A DNA stretch of 64,000 nt from AP-15 sp963790875 (GCA_963790875.1 CAWBQT010000003.1:62001-126000), one strand, 5' to 3'; shown: positions 36,727 through 44,420, counted from the first letter of the stretch. The notes: generated by a model not told the origin, from the letters alone. Translations and numbers: made by a program.

Positions 36727-37235
36727 GCAGAGGCGGCTGCCGCAGACGCTTTCCCATGCCTAAGTGTGGCGCATCCTCGGCGCGGTCCGCAATCCGATAC
36801 ATCGCGGCTGTTTCAGCCTGATCTATGGCTGCGGCCTGTGGATTAGCGAGGCTGCTGCTCTTCCCGTCACCGCCATCGACAAGACCAGTGGCGTCCTGCG
36901 TGTCGTCGGCAAGGGCAACGAGGAACGGGTCGTGCCCGTGCCCAAGGAGGTGCACGAAGGCCTGCGGCGGATGTGGCAGGCCAAGGACTACCGGGGTCGG
37001 CGCTGGCTCTTCCCCAATGGCTGGCGAACCGGTCCTGTCGCCACCCATGTCCTGACCCGCACCTTCGCCGAGGCCGTCAAGGCGGCCAATCTCCCCGGCG
37101 GTCGCCGCGCCACGCCACACACGCTGCGCCACGCGTATGCGACGCGCCTGTTCGAGAAGAAGGTGGACACCAGCGTCGTTCAAGTGCTCCTCGGCCACGA
37201 GGATATCGGCACGACGACGATTTACACGCACCCCA
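36719..37235 (+). pseudogene. tyrosine recombinase (integrase) fragment
   Basis: Encodes the catalytic domain of a phage-type integrase. LPKQRRLPQTLSHA is followed by an in-frame TAA at 36761-36763 where relatives have Glu. VWRILGAV, IYGCGLWISEA (the first Arg of the pocket is replaced: expected R-I-S-E, seen W-I-S-E), ATPHTLRHAYATRLFEK (HxxR) and VVQVLLGHEDIGTTTIYTHPS (GH and the Tyr nucleophile) follow. The N-terminal core-binding domain is absent and the 3' end runs into a REP-like palindrome and foreign DNA. The nonsense codon and the lost Arg make it non-functional. Confidence 0.85.
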
Positions 37236-37255
37236 GCCTCCGCCGGGGCAGGCTT
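37236..37255 (-). repeat. REP-like palindrome at integrase / IS junction
   Basis: GCCTCCGCCGGGGCAGGCTT, the short variant of the palindrome found repeatedly in this island. It lies exactly between the integrase fragment (ending at THPS) and the segment duplicated at 39255. Confidence 0.75.
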
Positions 37256-37414
37256 GTATGGGGCTTTGATTGTCAAGGCGTATTGTGGTGTCAGTCCCGG
37301 CCAAATCTACGGGGAGGATCGATCGCCTGCAACTCCTCGAGGTCGAGTTCGACGATCGCCTGGAGCTTTTCCGCCAGCCTCGAGCTTTCAAGGTTTTGCG
37401 GCAGGTTCTCCAGC
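37256..37414. repeat. first copy of a 159-bp direct duplication
   Basis: Nearly identical to 39255-39413, with about two mismatches seen. It carries the last 41 codons of the small IS-associated gene that is complete at 39290-39601 (here 37291-37414, minus strand). The copy stops abruptly at CCAGC where a second IS1182-type element begins. Confidence 0.85.
37291..37414 (-). pseudogene. truncated copy of the small IS-associated gene
   Basis: C-terminal part of the 103-residue protein encoded at 39290-39601 (ENLPQNLESSRLAEKLQAIV, LEELQAIDPP). The 5' part is cut off by the insertion of another transposase gene at 37415. Confidence 0.75.
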
Positions 37415-37496
37415 TAGCAGCCTGTCGGACTTAGGTGGGGGTGGGCGCATAATGTGGTAGGATTGGTGGGAGGGGATACCAGGGGACGGTTGGGGG

Positions 37497-37613
37497 ATGA
37501 GCAACTTTCGCCAGGTGGACCGGCAGACGGGGTTTCTGCTGCCGCCATCGGTAGATGAGTGGCTGCCGGAACGGCATTTGGCACGCTTTGTGGTTGAGGT
37601 GATCGGAGGGCTG
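37497..37613 (+). pseudogene. N-terminal fragment of a second IS1182-type transposase
   Basis: 39 codons, MSNFRQVDRQTGFLLPPSVD followed by EWLPERHLARFVVEVIGGL, are the classic start of an IS1182-family transposase. The gene is then interrupted; its continuation (LRAFIGSYRGSGSASYHPAM) is found 3.5 kb away at 41153. The left end of this element probably begins at about 37415 (TAGCAGCCTGTCGGACTT), inside the truncated small gene. Confidence 0.8.
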
Positions 37614-37616
37614 GGA

Positions 37617-37628
37617 CCCCGGCCTTCG
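37617..37628 (-). repeat. left half of a REP-like palindrome split by IS1182 copy 1
   Basis: CCCCGGCCTTCG ends with the 6-bp target duplication CCTTCG. With 39236-39254 it reconstitutes one uninterrupted palindrome (CCCCGG-CCTTCG-CCGGGG followed by CAGGCTT). Confidence 0.85.
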
Positions 37629-37734
37629 AGGCTGTAATCCAATCCCGGTGAAAATTCGAATTCGAGGGATGATCGCTAGGTTTTGTTCGGCGTGTGCGGT
37701 ATAAGGCTATTAGTGGGGATAGCGGGGGGCCGCT

Positions 37735-39084
37735 ATGAGCGATGGTGTGCGGGTGATCGGCCCGGACCGGGCGCAGCTGCGCTGGGACATGGTCGACCTG
37801 GATAGCCAGTTGCCGGATGACCATCGGGCGCGGCTGGTTTGGGCGTTTGTCGAAGGTCTGGATCTGAGCGAGTTTTACGATCGCATCAAGGCGCGCGATG
37901 CGGTTGTCGGGCGGCCGGCCACCGATCCCCGAGTGGTGCTGGCGGTCTGGCTTTATGCGACATTGGAGGGGATCGGCTCGGCGCGGGCGATTGATCGCCT
38001 GTGTCAGCAGCACGCGGCCTATCGCTGGCTGTGCGGCGGTGCGCCGATCAACCACGATCTGCTGGCCGAGTTTCGGCGCGAGAATGCGGCGTTGTTGGAT
38101 CGCCTGCTGACCCAGAGCGTGACCGGGCTGATCGCCGAAAAACTGGTCACCCTGGAAGAGCTGGCGATTAAGCCTGCCCCGGCGAAAGCCGGGGGGACCA
38201 AGGTTCGGGCCCACGCCGGCCGGGGCTCGCTGAGCAAGAGCAAACGGCTGGAGAGCATCGAGAAGGCGGTGGCCGAACGCGTGGCGGAGCTGAAGAGCGA
38301 GCTCGACACGGATCCCGCGGAGCCAGAGCGACGCTGCAAGCGGCGCGCCTTGCAAGCCGCGGAGGAGCGGGCCCGGCGGGTCAAGCAGGCGCAGCAGAAG
38401 CTGGCGGAGTTGGAGCAGGAGAAGGCCGAACGGGCGAAGACGCATCCTACGGAAGAAGCCAAGAAGGGCGAACCCAAAGTCTCGGTCAGCGACCCCGAGG
38501 CCCGCTTGATGCGGCTTCCCGACGGCGCCGCCGCGCCCGCCTGGAATGTGCAGGTCGCGACCGCCAACGGCTTTATTGTGGAGATTGATCCGACCGATCG
38601 ACGCCAGGACAGCGGCACGGCGCCGGGACTGGTGGAAAAGGTTGCCGAGCGCTGTGGCCGCGCGCCGCAACGGTTGCTGGCCGATACCACGGCGATGACC
38701 CGGGACGACATCGTCAAACTGGCCGAGCGGCATCCCGATCTGACGGTCTATAGCCCGCCGCCGGCGGAACGCCCGAATGTCACCGCCGCCAAGACGCTGT
38801 GCTCGCGGCGCTGGAGACGGCGCCACGAGCCGCCGGCGGTCATGGCATGGCGAGCGCGAATGGCGAGCGAAGAAGGCCAAGAGGTCTACCGCCGACGCAA
38901 GCTGACCGAACGGGCGCATGGCATCATCAAAACCCGCGGAATGACCCGGTTCCTGGTGCATGGGCGCGAGAAAGTCCGTTCCGTCTGCCTGTTGCAGGCA
39001 CTCGCCCTTAACCTATCCTGGGCCAATACGTTGCGCCGCCGTATTGCCGCGGCGGCAGCAATGGCGATACCGGCGGCCGCATGA
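37735..39084 (+). CDS. IS1182-family transposase, copy 1 (open, catalytic Asp position disrupted)
   Basis: 449 residues. The N-terminal DUF772-type domain reads MVDLDSQLPDDHRARLVWAF, ATDPRVVLAVWLYATLEGIG and INHDLLAEFRRENAAL. After a long charged coiled-coil insert come FIVEIDPTDRRQDSG (second catalytic region) and LLADTTAMTRDDIVKLAE. The C-terminus has LTERAHGIIKTRGMTRFLVHGREKV. Where IS1182 enzymes have A-I/L-D-G-T-K-V with the first catalytic Asp, this protein reads AIKPAPAKAGGTKV: a REP-like palindrome inserted in frame replaces the Asp codon. The gene is open end to end but the product is probably inactive. Confidence 0.85.
   Translation: MSDGVRVIGPDRAQLRWDMVDLDSQLPDDHRARLVWAFVEGLDLSEFYDRIKARDAVVGRPATDPRVVLAVWLYATLEGIGSARAIDRLCQQHAAYRWLCGGAPINHDLLAEFRRENAALLDRLLTQSVTGLIAEKLVTLEELAIKPAPAKAGGTKVRAHAGRGSLSKSKRLESIEKAVAERVAELKSELDTDPAEPERRCKRRALQAAEERARRVKQAQQKLAELEQEKAERAKTHPTEEAKKGEPKVSVSDPEARLMRLPDGAAAPAWNVQVATANGFIVEIDPTDRRQDSGTAPGLVEKVAERCGRAPQRLLADTTAMTRDDIVKLAERHPDLTVYSPPPAERPNVTAAKTLCSRRWRRRHEPPAVMAWRARMASEEGQEVYRRRKLTERAHGIIKTRGMTRFLVHGREKVRSVCLLQALALNLSWANTLRRRIAAAAAMAIPAAA
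38170..38196 (+). repeat. REP-like palindrome inside transposase copy 1
   Basis: Full-length form of the repeat: AAGCCTG followed by CCCCGGCGAAAGCCGGGG and two more G. It forms a 7-bp stem with a GAAA loop and is translated in frame as KPAPAKAGG. It is also present at the same site in copy 2. Confidence 0.9.
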
Positions 39085-39235
39085 CCACAGCAGGCCCGAG
39101 CAGCGCCCTGCGCGCGGACATTCACGGGGCCATGGCCCAATCCACCGGGCAAGCATCTCCAAACTACTATACTTGAAGTTGAGTTTCGACCAGCAGCACA
39201 CGCCTCCTCAAAAAAGCGGGATTGGGTTACAGCCT

Positions 39236-39254
39236 CCTTCGCCGGGGCAGGCTT
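39236..39254 (-). repeat. right half of the REP-like palindrome split by IS1182 copy 1
   Basis: CCTTCGCCGGGGCAGGCTT; the first six bases are the right target duplication. Confidence 0.85.
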
Positions 39255-39413
39255 GTATGGGGCTTTGATTGTCAAGGCGTATTGTGGTGTCAGTCCCGGC
39301 CAAATCCACGGGGAGGATCGATCGCCTGCAACTCCTCGAGGTCGGGTTCGACGATCGCCTGGAGCTTTTCCGCCAGCCTCGAGCTTTCAAGGTTTTGCGG
39401 CAGGTTCTCCAGC
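39255..39413. repeat. second copy of the 159-bp direct duplication
   Basis: Matches 37256-37414 and here continues into the complete small gene. In both copies the left neighbour is a REP-like palindrome ending GGCAGGCTT, so the two duplications share the same left boundary. Confidence 0.85.
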
Positions 39414-39601
39414 CAGGTGCGGTATTCCTCCTGCAGATCGACCAAAGCGGCTACCGCTGCGAGCCAGCGTGTCGGCCGGGGGGCGATGCGTCGGGCCGGT
39501 GCTGCGGCCGGCCGGGGGCTTTGCTGGCGCAACACGGCACGGCGCCGGGCTTGGCGCTCGGCCGGGGTCATCGGGTCGGTGCCGATACGGGGTCTGGGCA
39601 T
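39290..39601 (-). CDS. small IS-associated protein of unknown function
   Basis: 103 residues: a basic, Pro/Ala-rich N-terminus (MTPAERQARRRAVLRQQS), then helices WLAAVAALVDLQEEYRTWLENL and a C-terminal LEELQAIDPPRGFGRD. Similar small proteins occur next to transposase genes in alphaproteobacteria; the function is unknown. AGGAG lies 7 nt before ATG 39601, so it may be expressed. Part of the gene is duplicated at 37291-37414. Confidence 0.6.
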   Translation of the reverse strand: MPRPRIGTDPMTPAERQARRRAVLRQQSPRPAAAPARRIAPRPTRWLAAVAALVDLQEEYRTWLENLPQNLESSRLAEKLQAIVEPDLEELQAIDPPRGFGRD

Positions 39602-39901
39602 GTCCAGCTCCTATTGTCATTCGTGACAGTCACGTTTCCCAGGACGGATCCGAGGGGAGCTCGCCATTGGGCGCGGAAGATTGCGCCTACACACTTGTAT
39701 TCGGTGGATCGGTGGGATCCGGACCATGATGCAGTCATACGCATCGGTGGCAGAGCTCCGAGACGGCAGGCCCATTCTCTGAGACGGCGTGCAAGCCATG
39801 CCTGCCTCGGCTCACCGCCGCCTCGGACCGTCATCAGCGCCGTGCCGATCCTGGCGGCGGGCGCCGAATTCCTTGTGGTAGCCCTGATGTCGACCGGCCG
39901 C
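39602..39901. other. 300-nt untranslated stretch downstream of an IS110-type transposase
   Basis: No credible gene on either strand. Non-coding ends of IS110/IS1111 elements can encode a bridge RNA, so this stretch is a candidate location if the element belongs to the IS1111 group. Nothing in the sequence alone proves transcription. Confidence 0.35.
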
Positions 39902-41097
39902 TCACCGCGCCGGACGCAGGATGACGCCCTGTGGGATCTCGCCGGTCGTCACCAGACGCCAGAGTGCGATCAACAGCTTGCGTGCCAGCGCGACAATCAT
40001 CGTCTTGCGGGTGGCGCCGCGGGCGTCGGCGGTGCGCGCCCGGTACCACTGGGCCAAGGCACTGTCCTTTTGGAACATCAGGAAGCGCCAAGCCAATTGC
40101 AGCATGCCGCGGCGCACCCGCGCGTTGCCGGCCCGCGCCAACCCTTTCTCCCGGCGACGGGAGCCGCTCTCGTCCGGCGTTCCGGTCAGCCCGCCCCCGG
40201 CTTTCGCCGGGGCAGGCTCCCCGCGCCACCGCCCGGCGGTCGCGCAGATTTCGCGACAGGACCTCCTGGACCAGCATGTCGGCCGTCTCGATGCCAACGC
40301 CGTAAATCTGCGCCAGCAAGCGGACCATCGGGTGCGTGCCTTCGTCCGGGTGCTGCTGCAGGCGCTCGCAACGCGCCATCTCGATCTCGCGGATCTGTTC
40401 GGTGAGGAGGCGCAGCTGCGCCATCTCGCGCTGCAGCTCGGCCAACGTGTTGGGCGGCAGCGGCGTCCCTTCGGGGGTGCGCAGTCGCTCGAGCCGGTCC
40501 GGCGCCGTGCGTAACGTCGGTTTGAAGCCGCGAATGCCGAGGCGGGCGAGGGTCGCCTTGATCCGATTGCCGATGCGCGTGCGCTCGTCGACCAGGTGCT
40601 CGCGCTCCCGGCTCGGCCGCTTGGCGTCCTCCTCTTCGAGGGTCGGGATCGCCGCCATGCTGCAATGGTCGCGCTCGCCGCGCAGCCAGCCGAGAAAGGC
40701 CCGTTGCAACAGTGCGGTGTCGAGCCGATCGGTCTTCGCTCGCCGATGCTCGCGCGACACGGCGATGCTGTTCGGGTGGATCACACAGGCTTCGATGCCG
40801 TGCACCCGCAGCCAGCGGGCCAGCCAGAAGCCGTCACGACCGGCCTCGAAGGCGATCGCAATACGCGTGATCCTCCGGCCGGCCGGCCTTCGCCGCTTCA
40901 TCCCGCCAGCGATGCAGCAGCCGCAGCAATGGTTCGACCTCGGGCGCCAGCTTCTTCAGAGGATGACGCTCGATCCCGGGGATGACGCCGGCGACGAGCC
41001 AACTCGATTGGCTCATCTCGATCACCGCGATCAGCGTGCTATTCTCATCGAGAGCGGTGAGCGACCGGCTCAGGTCATCGGTATTTGGCTGCAGCAT
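39902..41097 (-). pseudogene. IS110-family transposase, element 1, two frame breaks
   Basis: Three frames assemble into one IS110-type enzyme. From ATG 41097 (GAGGTG upstream) it reads MLQPNTDDLSRSLTALDEN and VIEMSQSSWLVAGVIPG. A 4-nt CCGG duplication near 40885 shifts the frame. ITRIAIAFEAGRDGFW, HRRAKTDRLDTALLQR (DEDD-type acidic residues) and AQIYGVGIETADMLVQEVLS follow. A REP-like palindrome at 40194-40218 shifts it again, and GLTGTPDESGSRRREKG, with the C-terminal Ser motif, runs to 39902. Both breaks fall on repeats. It is not functional as read. Confidence 0.85.
40194..40218 (-). repeat. REP-like palindrome breaking the IS110 transposase
   Basis: CCCCCGGCTTTCGCCGGGG followed by CAGGCT. 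It replaces about two codons before GLTGTPDESG and adds a net 22 nt, which causes the frameshift. Confidence 0.88.
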
Positions 41098-41152
41098 GGG
41101 GCACCTCGTCGGTTTCGTTGCAGCGACGATGGTGCCATTCCCTCGCCGCTCG

Positions 41153-41963
41153 CCCCATAGCATCTCTACGGGCGTTTATTGGCAGCTATCGCGGGTCGGG
41201 CTCGGCATCGTACCACCCGGCGATGCTGCTGGGGCTGTTGGTTTACGGCTATGCGACCGGCGTGTTTTCGAGCCGGAAGTTGGAGCGGGCGACGTACAAT
41301 TCGGTGGCGTTTCGCTTTATCGCGGCGAATGACCATCCCGACCACGACACGATCGCAACGTTCCGGCAGCGGTTTTTGAAGGAGATCGAGGAGTTGTTCG
41401 TCAAAGTGCTGGTGCTGGCCCGCGAAATGGGGGTTCTCGGTCTGGGCACGGTGGCGCTGGACGGAACCAAGATCCACGCCAATGCGAGCCGGCACAGCGC
41501 GCTTTCTTATGAGCACGCGGGCAAGCTGGAGGCGCAGCTGAAAGCCGAGGTGCGGGAGTTGCTGGCCAAGGCCGAGGCCGCGGACAAGGCGGATCTTCCT
41601 GACGGGATGTCGATCCCCGAGGAGTTGGAGCGACGCGAAGAACGACTGCAGAAGCTGGCCGAAGCGCGCGCCAAGATCGAAGCTCGCGCCGCTGAGCGCT
41701 TGGCCCGTGAGCAGGCGGAGTATGAGGCCAAAGTCGCGGCGCGGGAGGCCAAGGCCAAGGCGATCGGCAAGAAACCCGGCGGCAAGCCGCCGTCGCCGCC
41801 GGCGGCGGGGCCCGGCCCAACCGATCAGATCAATCTGACCGACGAGGACTCGCGGATCATGCCGGTAGCGGGCGGCGGGTTCGAGCAATGCTACAATGCG
41901 CAAGCCGCGGTGGCGGCAGACAGCCTGTTGGTGGTCGCAGCCGATGTCGTGCAAGCCGCCAAT
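41153..41963 (+). pseudogene. C-terminal part of the second IS1182-type transposase, truncated
   Basis: Continues the fragment at 37497-37613: LRAFIGSYRGSGSASYHPAM, LLVYGYATGVFSSRKLERAT, DHDTIATFRQRFL and GLGTVALDGTKIHANASRHS, which retains the first catalytic Asp. After a charged coiled-coil insert comes DQINLTDEDSRIMPV with the second Asp. The gene stops at VQAANS where a REP-like palindrome begins; the C-terminal domain with the catalytic Glu is missing. The upstream junction at about 41152 abuts the leader of the IS110-type gene. Confidence 0.82.
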
Positions 41964-41981
41964 AGCCTGCCCCGGCGAAGG
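41964..41981 (+). repeat. left half of a REP-like palindrome split by IS1182 copy 2
   Basis: AGCCTGCCCCGGCGAAGG; the last six bases CGAAGG are the target duplication. With 43593-43605 it rebuilds CCCCGG-CGAAGG-CCGGGG. Confidence 0.88.
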
Positions 41982-42608
41982 AGGCTGTAACCCAATCCCG
42001 CTTTTTTGAGAGGCGTGTGCTGCTGGGCGAGACTCAACTTTAAGTATGGTAGTTTGGAGACGTTTGCCCGGTGGGTTGGGCCATGGCGCCGTGAATGTCC
42101 GCGCGCAGGGCGCTGCTCGGGCCTGCTGTGGTCATGCGGCCGCCGGTATCGCCATTGCTGCCGCCGCGGCAATACGGCGGCGCAACGTATTGGCCCAGGA
42201 TAGGTTAAGGGCGAGTGCCTGCAACAGGCAGACGGAACGGACTTTCTCGCGCCCATGCACCAGGAACCGGGTCATTCCCCGGGTCTTGATGATGCCGTGC
42301 GCCCGTTCGGTCAGCTTGCGTCGGCGGTAGACCTCTTGGCCTTCCGCGCTCGCCATGCCATGACCGCCGACGGCTCGTGGCGCCGTCTCCAGCGCCGCGA
42401 GCACAGCGTCTTGGCGGTGACATTCGGGCGTTCCGCCGGCGGCGGGCTATAGACCGTCAGATCGGGATGCCGCTCGGCCAGTTTGACGATGTCGTCCCGG
42501 GTCATCGCCGTGGTATCGGCCAGCAACCGTTGCGGCGCGCGGCCACAGCGCTCGGCAACCTTTTCCACCAGTCCCGGCGCCGTGCCGCTGTCCTGGCGTC
42601 GATCCGTC

Positions 42609-42629
42609 GGCCTCCGCCGGGGCAGGCTT
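42609..42629 (-). repeat. REP-like insertion present only in IS1182 copy 2
   Basis: GGCCTCCGCCGGGGCAGGCTT, 21 nt, lies between GATCC and GAC-x-GATCGACG where copy 1 (about 38588) has the two flanks joined directly. This is an empty-site/filled-site pair within one window. Confidence 0.92.
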
Positions 42630-43024
42630 GGATCAATCTCCACAATAAAGCCATTGGCGGTCGCGACCTGCACATTCCAGGCGGGCGCGGCGGCGCCGTC
42701 GGGAAGCCGCATCAAGCGGGCCTCGGGGTCGCTGACCGAGACTTTGGGTTCGCCCTTCTTGGCTTCTTCCGTAGGATGCGTCTTCGCCCGTTCGGCCTTC
42801 TCCTGCTCCAACTCCGCCAGCTTCTGCTGCGCCTGCTTGACCCGCCGGGCCCGCTCCTCCGCGGCTTGCAAGGCGCGCCGCTTGCAGCGTCGCTCTGGCT
42901 CCGCGGGATCCGTGTCGAGCTCGCTCTTCAGCTCCGCCACGCGTTCGGCCACCGCCTTCTCGATGCTCTCCAGCCGTTTGCTCTTGCTCAGCGAGCCCCG
43001 GCCGGCGTGGGCCCGAACCTTGGT

Positions 43025-43051
43025 CCCCCCGGCTTTCGCCGGGGCAGGCTT
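43025..43051 (-). repeat. REP-like palindrome in transposase copy 2
   Basis: Reverse complement of 38170-38196, at the identical position in the gene, so it entered the element before the two copies separated. Confidence 0.9.
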
Positions 43052-43516
43052 AATCGCCAGCTCTTCCAGGGTGACCAGTTTTTCGGCGATCAGCCCGGTC
43101 ACGCTCTGGGTCAGCAGGCGATCCAACAACGCCGCATTCTCGCGCCGAAACTCGGCCAGCAGATCGTGGTTGATCGGCGCACCGCCGCACAGCCAGCGAT
43201 AGGCCGCGTGCTGCTGACACAGGCGATCAATCGCCCGCGCCGAACCGATCCCCTCCAATGTCGCGTACAGCCAGACCGCCAGTACCACCCGCGGATCGGT
43301 TGCCGGCCGTCCGGCTACTGCATCACGCGCCTTGATCCGCTCGTAAAACTCGCTCAGATCCAGGCCTTCGACAAACGCCCAAACCAGCCGCGCCCGATGG
43401 TCATCCGGCAACTGGCTATCCAGGTCGACCATGTCCCAGCGCAGCTGCGCCCGGTCCAGGCCGATCACCCGCACACCATCGCTCATAGCGGCCCCCCGCT
43501 ATCCCCACTAATAGCC

Positions 43517-44290
43517 TTATACCGCACACGCCGAACAAAACCTAGAGATCACCGCTCGAATTCGAATTTTCGCCGGGATTGGGTTACAGCCTCGAAGGCC
43601 GGGGGCGTCGATCTGTTTGAGATGCAGGCGCAACAGGAAGCGGTGGTGCCGGGTGACGCGGCCGCGCAGCGCTTCGCGCAGCACCTCGGGCGTCGCTTTG
43701 ATCCGGCGGTGGGCCAATTGGGCCAGCCGCTCGGGATCGCTTTCGCCGGCAATCAAGGCCTCGATCATGGTCCGACCGCTGAGGCCGATGATGTCGGAGA
43801 TGACCGAGTCGAGCTTGATGTTGGCGTCCTCCAGCGTCTTTTGCAGACGCTGGATATGGCTGCTGCCCTCGCGCACCAGTTGCTTGCGGGTGCGCAACAG
43901 GTTACGCATCTCCTGGGTTTGCTCGTCCGGCACGAAACTCCCCCGGATCAGGCCGTGCGCCAGAAGATCGGCGAGCCAAGTGGCGTCGTTCACGTCGGTC
44001 TTACGCCCGGGCACGTTCTTGACATGCGCCGCGTTCGCCAGCACCAGGGCAAACTCGCCGTCGCTGAGGATATGCCACACCGGCTTCCAATAGATGCCGG
44101 TCGCCTCCATCGCTATGTCGGTGCAGCCCTGCTCGGCGAGCCAGGCCGACAGGGCGAGCAGCTCCTTGGTCGTTGTCTTGAAAGTACACACCTTGCGTTC
44201 GACCGAACCGTTCGCCATGTGCCGCACGCAGGCCACGACCGTATCCTTATGCACATCCAGACCGGCGCAATGCGGGTGCAGAACTTCCAT
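43517..44290 (-). pseudogene. IS110-family transposase, element 2, C-terminally truncated
   Basis: From ATG 44290 with a strong AGGAGGAACG leader the gene reads MEVLHPHCAGLDVHKDTVV (first Asp), DIAMEATGIYWKPVW (Glu) and PGRKTDVNDATWLADLLAHG (paired Asp), the DEDD RuvC-like nuclease typical of IS110. After HHRFLLRLHLKQIDAP it hits a REP-like palindrome at 43605 and then IS1182 copy 2. The Tnp_20 domain with the catalytic Ser is lost, and the last residues to 43517 are translated from the inserted element. It is unrelated in detail to element 1. Confidence 0.88.
43593..43605 (+). repeat. right half of the REP-like palindrome split by IS1182 copy 2
   Basis: CGAAGGCCGGGGG, starting with the right target duplication and abutting the IS110-type gene fragment. 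Confidence 0.85.
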
Positions 44291-44420
44291 CGTTCCTCCT
44301 CCCAAAGCGTCGGCGTGGGAACCTCGTTGAAGAAATCTAGAACTCGTGCTCCGCGGCTGTTGCCAGCCTCTGGCACAATCTGGGGTGCTCAAGGATCCCG
44401 GGTCCGACTAACTGACGGGC
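44291..44420 (-). ncRNA. possible bridge-RNA region upstream of IS110 element 2
   Basis: The non-coding leader of IS110-group transposases is known to encode the bridge RNA that guides insertion. This leader contains, on the minus strand, a perfect hairpin TGCCAG-AGG-CTGGCA (about 44362-44377) and further GC-rich stretches. Placement and one hairpin are the only support; loops that would pair with donor and target cannot be defined from one copy. Confidence 0.3.

Larger units (their letters stand above)
37629..39235 (+). mobile_element. IS1182-type element, copy 1
   Basis: 1607 bp starting AGGCTGTAATCCAATCCCG and ending CGGGATTGGGTTACAGCCT, which are terminal inverted repeats with one mismatch. 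It is flanked by a perfect 6-bp direct repeat, CCTTCG (37623-37628 and 39236-39241). The insertion point is the loop of a REP-like hairpin. It carries one transposase gene. A sister copy lies inverted at 41982-43592. Confidence 0.9.
42132..43486 (-). pseudogene. IS1182-family transposase, copy 2, frameshifted
   Basis: Near-identical to copy 1. Differences seen are a 21-nt in-frame palindrome (42609-42629) adding seven residues after EIDP, loss of one Ala codon in NVTAAKT, and a 13-bp deletion after AVMAWRAR. The deletion shifts the frame, so the C-terminus LTERAHGIIKTRGMTRFLV is read from another frame down to 42132. Like copy 1 it has the palindrome in place of the first catalytic Asp. Not functional as read. 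Confidence 0.88.
41982..43592 (-). mobile_element. IS1182-type element, copy 2 (inverted relative to copy 1)
   Basis: 1611 bp with the same ends as copy 1 (AGGCTGTAACCCAATCCCG and CGGGATTGGGTTACAGCCT, here perfect inverses) and a perfect 6-bp duplication CGAAGG (41976-41981, 43593-43598). CGAAGG is the reverse complement of the duplication around copy 1, and the target is again the loop of a REP-like hairpin. It separates a truncated IS1182-type gene from a truncated IS110-type gene. Confidence 0.9.
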
